From: Bradyrhizobium manausense
GTDB lineage: Bacteria; Pseudomonadota; Alphaproteobacteria; Rhizobiales; Xanthobacteraceae
Direction of reading: 5' to 3'
Assembly (NCBI RefSeq): GCF_018130615.1
Contig: NZ_JAFCKB010000024.1
Span: 62,001 to 126,000 of the forward strand
Length of the DNA stretch: 64,000 nt
The notes under the pieces were generated by a model. The model made no database searches. It saw nothing but the letters and a program-made list of their open reading frames with translations, and was not told the origin of the DNA. Below, one piece after another: positions 36,741 through 44,924 of this stretch; the stretch's first letter is position 1; each line of letters opens with the position of its first letter. The position numbers were made by a program, and so were the translations under genes.

Positions 36741-37908
36741 GCTCAAGGCTTGGCTGCGCCAGCCGCGGCCCTTCGACCGCCAGCCGTTCCAGCATCGCCG
36801 TGATGATGTCGATGTCCACGGCGTTTTCGTCGCGTGCATCGTCTTCATGCGCGTCCGCGTTGCGGACGGGCTCTTGATGCGCATCCACGTGACCGAAGGT
36901 ATCTTCGTCGTCATGGCTCTCGGCCGCGAGCTGCGGTGCCGTCGCCTCGATTTCCAGTTCGCGGTCGAAATAGTCGATCTCGGTCTCGTCGGGCTCTACG
37001 GCCGCAACCTCGGCGGGACGACCTTGCGCAGCGATCCTTCCGATGGCGTCGCCGAATGCGGCGATCGGCCGGGCTTGCGGACGCACGGCGTCGAAGTCTA
37101 CCGGACGCGGGCGTTCCACGCGTGGCGGTACTGCATTGAGCCACGGCGCGCGGCTGTCGTCGTGATCCTGCTGATGGTCCCAGTTCACGCGGCGATCGGC
37201 GGCCTGCACACGCCCACGCCCACCCGCGAAGCGATAGATCACGCTGGCGAGCAGGCCGGCGAGCGTCAGTGCGCCGCCGATGACGAGCAGCAGCATCTGC
37301 ACCGACCCGGTCGGCTTGTCGGCCGCACTATCCGCCGCGGCGAGTGCCACCGGGGCAGGGGATGCGGACGGCTGTGCGCTTGGCTGCGCGTCGGCCGGTG
37401 CTGCAGCTGCAGAGACGGGCGCAGATTGCGGCGCGGGCGAAACGGCTGCCGGGGCGGCATCGGGCCAGCGCGTGGCGACAGCGGGCTGCGGCGCATTGCC
37501 ATCCGTGGTGGCGCCCGGAGCTTGCGCAGTTGCGGCCGGTGCCGGCGGCGGTGCATTCGCTGCGGGGCTGGTTTGCGGTCCGACATATTCAGCACGCGCA
37601 TCCTGTACCGATGGCGGTGCAGTCGGAGCCGCGTTCGTTGCGTCGGTCGCCTGCGCGCTCGGTGTGGCCTTGCCGCCTTCGGCACGCAGATACCAGCATT
37701 GCCGTTTGGTTCCGCGCTCGACGCGATAATGCCAATGCTGCCCCTGCGGCGTGGCATCCTTCGGCGAGGTCAGGCAGTCGCTCGCGGCATTCGCCGTGCT
37801 CGCGGCGCTGGGTGCGCTTGGGGCGTTCTGCGAAACAGCGGCCAGCGGTGCGCCGGCAATGACGCTGCCGACTAGCGCGGATATGAACTTTGCGGTGCGG
37901 TTGCCCAT
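36673..37908 (-). CDS. Pro/Ala-rich bitopic membrane protein
   Basis: 411 residues from ATG 37908, with a GGGAG ribosome site. A signal-like N-terminus (ISALVGSVIAGAPLAAVS) is followed by a short Cys/Trp-containing segment (QHWHYRVERGTKRQCWYLRAE, about 60-80). Next comes about 120 residues of Ala/Pro/Gln, one TM at about 215-240 (MLLLVIGGALTLAGLLASVIY), and an acidic cytoplasmic domain with Asp/Glu clusters. The conserved-looking part is the HWHYRVERGTKRQCWYL motif. Function unknown. It overlaps the end of gmk by 68 bases, tail to tail. Confidence 0.75.
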   Translation of the reverse strand: MGNRTAKFISALVGSVIAGAPLAAVSQNAPSAPSAASTANAASDCLTSPKDATPQGQHWHYRVERGTKRQCWYLRAEGGKATPSAQATDATNAAPTAPPSVQDARAEYVGPQTSPAANAPPPAPAATAQAPGATTDGNAPQPAVATRWPDAAPAAVSPAPQSAPVSAAAAPADAQPSAQPSASPAPVALAAADSAADKPTGSVQMLLLVIGGALTLAGLLASVIYRFAGGRGRVQAADRRVNWDHQQDHDDSRAPWLNAVPPRVERPRPVDFDAVRPQARPIAAFGDAIGRIAAQGRPAEVAAVEPDETEIDYFDRELEIEATAPQLAAESHDDEDTFGHVDAHQEPVRNADAHEDDARDENAVDIDIITAMLERLAVEGPRLAQPSLELSLEADLAALARSSRGRSAARA

Positions 37909-38060
37909 CCTGGTCTCCCGGTTACGCATGACGCAACTTGTTACCTTCCCTTTCTCGACAAAGAGTTAGGTGGCAATGAGCCGCAAATCCGGAGAGGATG
38001 TGGCCTGAATCGGGCCTGCGCGGCGTTCGTTCCGTCGCGATTTCAGGCTTTTTGCCGGCG

Positions 38061-38567
38061 CTATTGCTTGCTCGCGGTCCAGGTTCCCGAGCAGCCGTCG
38101 GAGCGGTGGAAGGTGCCGGAACCGCCGCGCCCGGACAGGCGGCCGGCACCGGTATAGGTGATGCCGCCTTCACCCTGTCCAAACGTGCGCACCGAGCCAT
38201 TCGCGCTGACGGTTCCGCTGACGCCTTGGCCGATCACGCGGCCCGAGGTCACGACGGTCGCGCCGCTGGACGTGCCGCCACAGCCGACACTGGTGACGGC
38301 CCAGGCGCCGTCGAAGCTGCCGCCGCCACCAACACCACCGCCACGTCGCGACGACGAGCGTTGTTCGTCGGCGGCTGGCTTGCTCCGGCGCGCCGATGGC
38401 GCGGGTTCTGCGGAGCGGCCTGAAGAACTATCCTGGCGCGAGCCGGACAGCGATTTTTCGTCATTGCCGATCGAGCCGCCGGCGCTGCCGGATTGCGCGA
38501 AGGCCGATGGGGAGGCGAGAGCGAGCAGAAGCGCGGCGAGGGCAAAACGGCTTGCATTGTTCGACAT
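38061..38567 (-). CDS. Secreted Gly/Ser-rich protein
   Basis: 168 residues from ATG 38567 (MSNNASRFALAALLLALA), with a signal peptide cleaved after SAFA (residue 24). A polar, charged, disordered stretch (about 25-85) is followed by a compact Gly/Thr/Val-rich beta domain: GSFDGAWAVTSVGC, SGTVSANGSVRTFGQGEGG and a C-terminal GCSGTWTASKQ, with paired cysteines. It is 40 bases downstream of the caspase-family gene on the same strand, so likely an operon partner. Not recognised as a named family. Confidence 0.7.
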   Translation of the reverse strand: MSNNASRFALAALLLALASPSAFAQSGSAGGSIGNDEKSLSGSRQDSSSGRSAEPAPSARRSKPAADEQRSSSRRGGGVGGGGSFDGAWAVTSVGCGGTSSGATVVTSGRVIGQGVSGTVSANGSVRTFGQGEGGITYTGAGRLSGRGGSGTFHRSDGCSGTWTASKQ

Positions 38568-38607
38568 GAGCCAGAAATCCATCATCATGAAAAAGACAGC
38601 GGCGAAA

Positions 38608-39951
38608 TCAGCGGCCGGAGCCGTCGGCACAAACGCTTCCAACAATGCGGCAAGCTTTGCCAGCCTTGCCGCACTCGTCAAGCGCGGCGTCCTTCGCGCG
38701 CTGTACGCTGTCGCGCTGGACCAGCGACCAGGACTTGTCGGAGATCGCGAACGCGCCGCAGCTCTTGCCATAGAAGGAGAGTTCGATTGGACATTTGGCG
38801 CCTCCGCAATTGCCGCGCGCATCCGCCACCGCCGCGCGCCGCGAGGCATGATTCCACGAGATGCCCCATTTGCTGCTGTCGGGACCGTAGACGATTGAGC
38901 CCCACGGCTTGAGGTCCTCCATCTTGCGCATCCGCAGCAGCAGACCTTCGGTTGGCTCGCCCGTCGGCGCCATGGAAATCCGCTGTTGCAGCTTCGTGAT
39001 CGCACGGGTCAGCCCGTCCGGCGTATCCGGATCGAAATTGAGTTCATAGAGCCGCTCGCTCAATTCGCTGAGCAGCGCGGCGTCGCGCAGCGGAACGCGG
39101 TCGGGATCGGCGCGCAGCCGGTCCGCCGGCAATGGATCGGGCTGCATTGCCGCGACCTGCGGCGGCGCTGTTTGGGTCGGCGGCACGAAGTAGAAGGTGC
39201 CGTCGATCGGCGAGGACGACACCCAGGGCTGCTGCGCACCTGACGTAGCGCGCTTCACCGCGAGGCCGACCTGGTTGAAGGTCTGGAACACGTCGAGGCC
39301 CGCGGTGCGGATCGTCGCGGCAAGCGCCTTGGTGTAGGGGCTGTGGCCGTCGCTGCCGTCCTGCGCGACGTTGCCGGGCTGCGTCGCGTAGGAGATCAGC
39401 GTGCCCTCGGGCGCGCGCATCTGTGCAAGGCCGCCCTCGGAGGAACGAAGGCCGCGTGAGCCAAAGGGGTTGTTGCGACAGGCATCGAGGATGACGAGGT
39501 TGAGCCGCGTGCCGGAGCCCTGCATCTGCCGCAGCACCAGGTTGACGTCGGTCATCTGGAAATCGACGTCGGCCTCGCGCGTCGGATTGGCACCGACCGG
39601 CACCAGGTAATTCGAGCCGGCGACCTGGACGCCGTGACCGGCATAATAGAACAGCGCGACGTCGGCGCCCTGCACCTGCCGGCCGAAGCTCTGTACCACG
39701 AGGTCCATCGCGCCCTTGTCGAGATCGAGCTGGGCGCGCCCGCCGACCAGCGTGAAGCCGAGCGAGCCAAGCGTCTCCGCCATCAGGCTCGCGTCCTTGG
39801 AGGGATTGTCGAGCGGCGTGACGTTCTTGTAGGCGGAGTTGCCGACCACTAGGGCGATGCGCTTCTCGGCCGCTGCTGGTTGCGCGACGGTGAGCGTGGC
39901 CGCAACCAGTGCTGCCAGCATCAGGACGCGATTGAAAATCCTCGCGTGCAT
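38608..39951 (-). CDS. Secreted caspase-family (peptidase C14) protein with C-terminal DUF4189-like domain
   Basis: 447 residues from ATG 39951 (ribosome site GGGGAA). The signal peptide ends AQPAAA. The caspase p20-like domain opens RIALVVGNSAYKNV; the catalytic pair is His106 (YYAGHGVQV) and Cys158 (LDACRNNPF), both intact. After a Pro-rich linker, the C-terminal region of about 100 residues has GISWNHASRRAAVADARGNC, CPIELSFYGKSCGAFAI and ALDECGKAGKACRIVGSVC, resembling DUF4189. The orthocaspase-like enzyme is exported, probably to the periplasm. Substrate unknown. Confidence 0.88.
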   Translation of the reverse strand: MHARIFNRVLMLAALVAATLTVAQPAAAEKRIALVVGNSAYKNVTPLDNPSKDASLMAETLGSLGFTLVGGRAQLDLDKGAMDLVVQSFGRQVQGADVALFYYAGHGVQVAGSNYLVPVGANPTREADVDFQMTDVNLVLRQMQGSGTRLNLVILDACRNNPFGSRGLRSSEGGLAQMRAPEGTLISYATQPGNVAQDGSDGHSPYTKALAATIRTAGLDVFQTFNQVGLAVKRATSGAQQPWVSSSPIDGTFYFVPPTQTAPPQVAAMQPDPLPADRLRADPDRVPLRDAALLSELSERLYELNFDPDTPDGLTRAITKLQQRISMAPTGEPTEGLLLRMRKMEDLKPWGSIVYGPDSSKWGISWNHASRRAAVADARGNCGGAKCPIELSFYGKSCGAFAISDKSWSLVQRDSVQRAKDAALDECGKAGKACRIVGSVCADGSGR

Positions 39952-40437
39952 CAAAATTCCCCAAGACAACAATGCCAATCTACCAGCTGGCTGCGTGGGC
40001 GAAAAGCGGTGCGACGTTCTTGCCGGTGACATCAGAGGCGCATCGGGCCGGGAAGGGCGCATGGTTCACATTCCCGCGGCCGCTTTGCGAAACGCCCCTT
40101 TTTGGCAGGGTCGGGACGTCGCGATTGTGGGATAAATCCGAAATTCGATAAATTGGAATATTTTGATTGAGAGGTGACGAGGTGTTTTGCTGGCCCGACG
40201 GACCAAAGGTAATTCAATGCTTAGCCGTCAACCGCATCGCGCGAGCGCAGCCGATCGCGCCGGCGCCGGTAGTCTCGTCTGGACGGTGGCGCAATTGCTG
40301 GAACCTTACACCAACATGACATCGAGACATCTAAGTCGATAGAGATTAACTAGGGTTGTGGTTGGTCGCGCCGCCTATCTTGCCGCGATCGATCATCTGG
40401 GTCACTGTTCAGCATTCATGCCGACCCGAGATAATTG
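39952..40437. other. Intergenic, divergent between caspase and methyltransferase genes
   Basis: 486 bases. No gene is supported. The right half (about 40130-40350) is clearly AT-richer than the surroundings (e.g. attcgataaattggaatattttgattg), which fits promoters and marks the left edge of the lower-GC block. Confidence 0.4.
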
Positions 40438-41178
40438 ATGAATAAGCAAAGCCTCGTCGGTTCTTTGTCATTCCACCTACAGCGCGCGCTGGTGATCCGC
40501 TCGGAATTCGGACTGCGCGAGCTGATTGTGCGGCTGCTCAGGCGTGTTGGTCTTGGTGGACGCGAACTGGCGGCGTGGCGAAAGCAGAAGTTGGAAGCGG
40601 ACGCCGAATTTGATCGGAAGTTCGGTACTGATACGGCAGGTGTGCAGAATCTCGCTGGTGAGCACGGCATTGTCGGCGAGAACGCAAAGCACGGTCTTGC
40701 GCACATCGCGTCCGATCCGCTCCAATTCAGGCAGATCATGGATGCTCTGAATTTGCCGATTTCCGACTATACCTTCGTCGACCTCGGATGCGGCAAAGGA
40801 AGAGCACTGCTGCTTGCCGCTCAATTCCCATTCAAGACGATCATCGGAGTCGATTTCGTGCCGTCGTTCGTCGCGGCCGCACGCAACAACGTTAACGCTG
40901 CTGCGTTGCGCGGTCTGCGTGGTGACATCGAGGTCGTGGTGGGCGATGCCACGCAGTTTGTCCTCCCGTCCGGCGCGTTACTCATTTACCTCTACAACCC
41001 GTTCGGCTCACACGTGGTCGGGAAGGTCGCCCTTCACTTGCGGGAGTCGTACCGGGAGGATCGCCGCCAGCTTGTCGTGGTCTATGCGAACCCTGTGCAC
41101 CTGATCGAATTTACGAGTTGCGGTTGGCAATTCATGACCGAGGGGAGCGGTTGGGTCGCGTTGACCTGTCAGCCCTGA
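40438..41178 (+). CDS. SAM-dependent methyltransferase, substrate unknown
   Basis: 246 residues from ATG 40438. The first 95 residues are basic and helical. The Rossmann core then begins with motif I FVDLGCGKGRALLLAA, followed by IGVDFVPSFVAAARNN (acidic residue of motif II) and VVVGDATQF. Motif IV is LLIYLYNPF, giving an NPF-type acceptor signature seen in amino- or DNA-directed enzymes and also in lipid and small-molecule methyltransferases. It precedes the VirK fusion gene on the same strand by about 100 bases. The codon choice appears less GC-biased than in the core genes. Confidence 0.8.
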   Translation: MNKQSLVGSLSFHLQRALVIRSEFGLRELIVRLLRRVGLGGRELAAWRKQKLEADAEFDRKFGTDTAGVQNLAGEHGIVGENAKHGLAHIASDPLQFRQIMDALNLPISDYTFVDLGCGKGRALLLAAQFPFKTIIGVDFVPSFVAAARNNVNAAALRGLRGDIEVVVGDATQFVLPSGALLIYLYNPFGSHVVGKVALHLRESYREDRRQLVVVYANPVHLIEFTSCGWQFMTEGSGWVALTCQP

Positions 41179-41286
41179 CACCAATTACCTTCGTGCCTTT
41201 TGTGACGTTTGAATCGTTGGCCATTTGAAGTTCTGCGTGCGGATCACGCGGTGAGGCTTTTTTCTCTCTTCTGGTTTTGTAAGGTT

Positions 41287-42783
41287 ATGCTTTCTCACTA
41301 TTTGTCGCGATTGGCCCGTGCAAGAGTCGCAACGAGCTTGGCGCTCGCGTTTGCCTTGCTGAGGCACGCAAATCTCCTGTTGCCATGGATCTTTGCATCG
41401 CGAACCAGTGGTTTCGGCCGCTATCTTCGCGCTCGCCCGGAGATCATCGAGATCGTCTATGGTCGTTTCATTGCGGCCAATTGGGATGCCGCGACGAAGA
41501 CGCGTACTGCTCAAAGCCATGTCGAGACGGTCGCCGCGATCGGCGGGATCGCCGACGTTGAGCCTGAAGCGGTTGCCGATCTTATCGAGCTGCCATTTTC
41601 ACCTGAATATCGGATCAGTCTCGATCAGCCACGGTGGCTTCTGCGGGACGGCCAACTTGCGCTCAGCATCTGGGAGCGAGATGACCGAATCTTCAGCGTA
41701 AGCTTCTCGTTGCGGACCGATGACGGAATACGGACGGCGTTTATCGGCGGCATCCAGGGGCGGCGCCAGGTCGAAGGTGAGGAGGACGTCCTCGAGCGTT
41801 ACAGGCGCTTCACGAAGAACGCGCATGGCGCGCGCCCGCGCGACTTCACGCTGGAAGTCTTCAAGGTCTTTTGCAAGGTCGTCGGGGTCCATCGGATCCT
41901 TGCCGTTTCGCAGGACAATCATCCTCTTACGGGAGTGAGCGGAGGGTTTTCTCTCGCCTATGATGAAGTCTGGCAGGAGCGCGGTGGCACATATGATGGC
42001 GATGGCTTTTACGCGTTGCCAGTCGGCGTTTCGATGAAGTCCGAAGACGAGATTCCGGCGAAGAAAAGAAGCTTGTACAAGAAACGAGCCGCGATGTTCG
42101 CGGACATCGAGCAGCGGCTGTTCGAATGTCTTGCGACACGCCAGCCGGAGAAGCTGCGTCCGGCGGTCGGCGAGAGTCACGCCCAGGCCGAAACGGGTGG
42201 TCTGGATATGCTGTTGCGGATGCTTGCCTATGCAAGCGCCATCTTTGTCTTGGCTGCGACCAATCTCTTCGGAGGAACCTGGATCGGGTTCGCTGTGGGT
42301 TTAGCCTTCGTTCATGCCACTTACTGGATACTGAAGGGAAATATCCCCGAGTCGACCGCAAGGCGCATTCGGGCATTGGCCGCGTTGAGGCAGAGTCCCC
42401 TGGCTGTACGCATATTGGTGGCGATGGTTATCCTCTCCGTTGGATTCGCTTTGGATCTCGAGCTGGATTCAGGTCGCGCGCTCGGTAGAATATTCAAGCT
42501 CTACTTTATCCTGGTGTTCCTGAGTTCGCTTTGCCTTGGGACTCGTGTCACGCTGGTCGTATGCGCGGCATGTGTCGTTGGGCTCAATTATCTGCACCTG
42601 CCCCCGAGATTCAGTCTTGCGGTCGACGACTGGGACGATGCGCTGGACATGCTTGTGTTCAGTGCCATGGCCGCGATCGTCATCATCATTCCGCGACTCC
42701 TCTTGGTCTCGGTCGAATTGTCCGCAGTTCGGAGGAGGGGGGAATCGCCGCGCAACGCACCACAGCCGCAAGGCTCAAGATGA
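41287..42783 (+). CDS. VirK/YbjX (DUF535) protein fused to a C-terminal membrane domain
   Basis: 498 residues from ATG 41287 (a TTG at 41209 would add 26). Residues about 40-300 form a DUF535/VirK domain: YRISLDQPRWLLRDGQLALS, FIGGIQGRR, KVFCKVVGVHRILAVSQDNHP, SGGFSLAYDEVWQERGG and EIPAKKRSLYKKR. Typical VirK/YbjX proteins end about here. This one continues with about six hydrophobic segments (about 304-475) ending in NYLHLPPRFSLAVDDWDD, a signature close to DUF4118 of KdpD-type sensor kinases. No kinase domain follows. I infer a membrane-tethered VirK. Function unknown. Confidence 0.8.
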   Translation: MLSHYLSRLARARVATSLALAFALLRHANLLLPWIFASRTSGFGRYLRARPEIIEIVYGRFIAANWDAATKTRTAQSHVETVAAIGGIADVEPEAVADLIELPFSPEYRISLDQPRWLLRDGQLALSIWERDDRIFSVSFSLRTDDGIRTAFIGGIQGRRQVEGEEDVLERYRRFTKNAHGARPRDFTLEVFKVFCKVVGVHRILAVSQDNHPLTGVSGGFSLAYDEVWQERGGTYDGDGFYALPVGVSMKSEDEIPAKKRSLYKKRAAMFADIEQRLFECLATRQPEKLRPAVGESHAQAETGGLDMLLRMLAYASAIFVLAATNLFGGTWIGFAVGLAFVHATYWILKGNIPESTARRIRALAALRQSPLAVRILVAMVILSVGFALDLELDSGRALGRIFKLYFILVFLSSLCLGTRVTLVVCAACVVGLNYLHLPPRFSLAVDDWDDALDMLVFSAMAAIVIIIPRLLLVSVELSAVRRRGESPRNAPQPQGSR

Positions 42784-43038
42784 TCGCGGCGGGGACCGAG
42801 AAGGCGCTGCGAGGGTCGATTTCCATACGCTCGCCAGCTTCAGCGCCAACAGTCCCAGCACGCCGCTGATCAATCCCACAATTGCGTAGGACTGCGCAAA
42901 CACGCCGGTCTGGATGAAGACCTGGCACGCGATGGCGAAGCAGATGGCGGTGAGCAGCAGGCAGGCGCAGCCGGCAAGGGCCGCGAGATAGCGGATTGCG
43001 ATTGCGACGGGTCTGGCGGGTGATGCGGGATCAGTCAT
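42775..43038 (-). CDS. Small two-TM membrane protein
   Basis: 87 residues from ATG 43038. Two hydrophobic segments (YLAALAGCACLLLTAICFAIACQ and YAIVGLISGVLGLLALKLA) make a short hairpin membrane protein with a basic Ser/Pro-rich C-terminus. It overlaps the end of the VirK fusion gene by nine bases, tail to tail. No family recognised. Confidence 0.55.
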   Translation of the reverse strand: MTDPASPARPVAIAIRYLAALAGCACLLLTAICFAIACQVFIQTGVFAQSYAIVGLISGVLGLLALKLASVWKSTLAAPSRSPPRSS

Positions 43039-43099
43039 GCGGGGAGACAATCATGCGGCGGACGGCGCGCTTCTCCGCCGTCACGCACGCGCAAGAGCG

Positions 43100-43276
43100 T
43101 CACTTGCTTGCGCAGCAATCGACCAGCAAGCGCCAGATGCGCTGGATCTCGACCGTCCTCTGAAGCTCGAGGACGTGGTTTTCGGTCGCGTGGGGGGATG
43201 TTGCTTTGGAGTGGAGTTCGCGCGGCGGGATCCAACGCTCGGAGATCGGATCGTACCATTTTCCCGGATTGATCAA
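43100..43276 (-). CDS. Small hypothetical protein (58 residues)
   Basis: Probable TTG start at 43276 with a good ribosome site (AGGAGA, eight bases upstream). The product begins MINPGKWYDPISERW and ends with IQRIWRLLVDCCASK. It has several aromatic residues and a C-terminal amphipathic helix. It lies 37 bases after the small hydrophilic gene at 43314 on the same strand. Function unknown; the non-ATG start lowers confidence. Confidence 0.4.
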   Translation of the reverse strand: MINPGKWYDPISERWIPPRELHSKATSPHATENHVLELQRTVEIQRIWRLLVDCCASK

Positions 43277-43313
43277 GGTCGTGTCTCCTGTGTTCGATCC
43301 CCCTGGTATCTGG

Positions 43314-43505
43314 CTATCCCATGCGCCTGTTGCTGGTGTTTTGGGTAAGGTTGCCGTGCGCGGCCTGCTCACGGATGTTTTGTTTCTCGTCGTCGCGATG
43401 GCCCTTGGTGGTGTCGACGGGAACTGTCGGCGCACTGCCGGCGCCCTTGTGGCTCTGGTTCTCGTCGGGAACTGGCTGCACCGTTTTTGTCAGCGGCTTC
43501 GTCAT
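43314..43505 (-). CDS. Small hydrophilic disordered protein (63 residues)
   Basis: ATG 43505 with GGAG nine bases upstream. The product is almost entirely polar (ENQSHKGAGSAPTVPVDTTKGHRDDEKQNIREQ), with no hydrophobic core, and looks intrinsically disordered, like stress-related small proteins common in Bradyrhizobium. Function unknown. Confidence 0.55.
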   Translation of the reverse strand: MTKPLTKTVQPVPDENQSHKGAGSAPTVPVDTTKGHRDDEKQNIREQAAHGNLTQNTSNRRMG

Positions 43506-43711
43506 GCAATTCAGACTCCGTCGTTGCCTTGACGGGAGGCCAACGCACGGGACGCGCAGGGTGTTCCAAGCCGAAGTCCGAAGTGATCAGGCGCTCGTGC
43601 TTGAGGACCTCCTGCTTGCGGGACGAGGATCCGTCAGCTGGCGTCACGCTGTCCCGGCACGGGGCTCTCTGCGAACCGTCTCGGGGGATCGTTCGTTACC
43701 CTCGCGCGCCG

Positions 43712-44176
43712 CTAGCCGCGCTTGCGGTACTTTCCGATCGTCTGCTTGATGCCGTCGATGGCTTCCAGCAGAAGCGGCGTCAGGGAGAACAGCGTCCCCA
43801 TCGCAATGGCAAAGATGGTGTGGCGCAGCGAGATCTTCTCATCCTCATCGAAGGCATAGGCACTCCGGTCGATCGGAACAGACGCGAGTCCGCTTGAAGC
43901 GCGCGCCTGATCCAGCTTCCGCGGCTTGCGCGGTGGGATCAAGATCACGACGAAGAGCACGTTGATCAGGAGCCAGATGCCGAGGACGGTGAGCACGGTC
44001 TGCATTGAAAAACCAAAGGCAAAGAAAAGAAATGTGCTGGCGATTTGCAGGACCATTGAACGGCGGTTCGCGCGCCAATGCAAGTTGTGCTTTCGATTAA
44101 CGTAAGTTTCGGGGAAAGGACGACTATCGGTGTTCAGCACGGCTGGACGCGAAAAGTCGGGCGCATGCGGGTCCAT
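43712..44176 (-). CDS. Hypothetical membrane protein with three hydrophobic segments
   Basis: 154 residues. A polar N-terminus with basic NRKHNLHWRANRRS is followed by two adjacent TM helices (VLQIASTFLFFAFGFSMQTVL and LGIWLLINVLFVVIL), a charged loop, and a third hydrophobic stretch (HTIFAIAMGTLFSLTPLLLEAI) near the basic C-terminus. No family recognised. Confidence 0.6.
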   Translation of the reverse strand: MDPHAPDFSRPAVLNTDSRPFPETYVNRKHNLHWRANRRSMVLQIASTFLFFAFGFSMQTVLTVLGIWLLINVLFVVILIPPRKPRKLDQARASSGLASVPIDRSAYAFDEDEKISLRHTIFAIAMGTLFSLTPLLLEAIDGIKQTIGKYRKRG

Positions 44177-44622
44177 CCTCGGAACTCAAACGATCGATGT
44201 CGGCCACCAATCCGACTGCTGATTCGCGGTCAACGCGTTAACGAGACGGCCGCGTCGCCATCGCCAGTATGAACCCATCGGCTCGATGCCATCGAGGCGT
44301 GCCCGGTAATTCGCATTAACGATTCCTTACGCGGGCGGCAGCCGCCGGCCTGGCACAGGCAGGTCAAGGGTCAAGATGACGCCGCGGTGGCTTGCGACGA
44401 TGCGTCTTGAGGGTTTTAAGGCGCTGGGGCGCAGTCCGCGTTGCATGCTTGCCACGCCTCGAACTCTGTTCACGGCCGGAGAACTACGGAATTCTATACC
44501 GGAGCACGCGCTCAGGAGTGAACATAGGGCATGCGCGAGTCGCACCCGCTCTGCCCGACGGATCGCTGGCCTCCTACGTCACGCCGCCAGGCCGGCAGGT
44601 CCGAAGGCGTTGCCTGACGCCG
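44177..44622. other. Intergenic region
   Basis: 446 bases with no supported gene. It includes the likely upstream region of the hypothetical gene ending at 43712. No repeats or hairpins with T-tracts were noticed. Confidence 0.4.
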
Positions 44623-44850
44623 CTAGCCGAGGCGGGCTTCGCGCGCGGCCAGCGGGCGGTTCGAGTTCCGGTATGCGTCGATCGCTTTGTTGGCGAGCAT
44701 CAGCGGCCGGCGCTCGCCGGTCTTGAGCTGCGCCTCGATCGCATCGAGAAGAATGTTGGCGGACGCGTCAGGCGGGCCGAGCTCGCCGGTCTTCTCGAGG
44801 AAGCTCCAGGCGATGAAGAATGCGCTCTCGACGGTGCAGCGAATGGACAT
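44623..44850 (-). CDS. Small hypothetical protein (75 residues)
   Basis: ATG 44850; the product MSIRCTVESAFFIAWSFLEK to NRPLAAREARLG is helical, with Leu/Ile-rich segments (ASANILLDAIEAQLKTGERRPLML). It sits downstream of adh on the same strand. The frame is open further upstream, but that portion is Arg/Ala-rich and looks non-coding. Function unknown. Confidence 0.55.
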   Translation of the reverse strand: MSIRCTVESAFFIAWSFLEKTGELGPPDASANILLDAIEAQLKTGERRPLMLANKAIDAYRNSNRPLAAREARLG

Positions 44851-44924
44851 GCGCTGCCAACGCGATGCGGGCGCAGCCGTTCCGTGCGCGGCCGCGAGAC
44901 GAGCCTCTCGCGGCCGGCTGAAAC

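Noticed and set aside
43369-43647. Minus-strand frame of 92 codons overlapping the 63-residue gene
   Set aside because: GTG start without a clear ribosome site, and the overlapped frame at 43505 has a better start and composition.
44652-44668. GGTTCGAGTTCC, resembling a tRNA T-loop
   Set aside because: No acceptor stem, anticodon arm or D arm can be folded around it; it lies inside a small coding frame.
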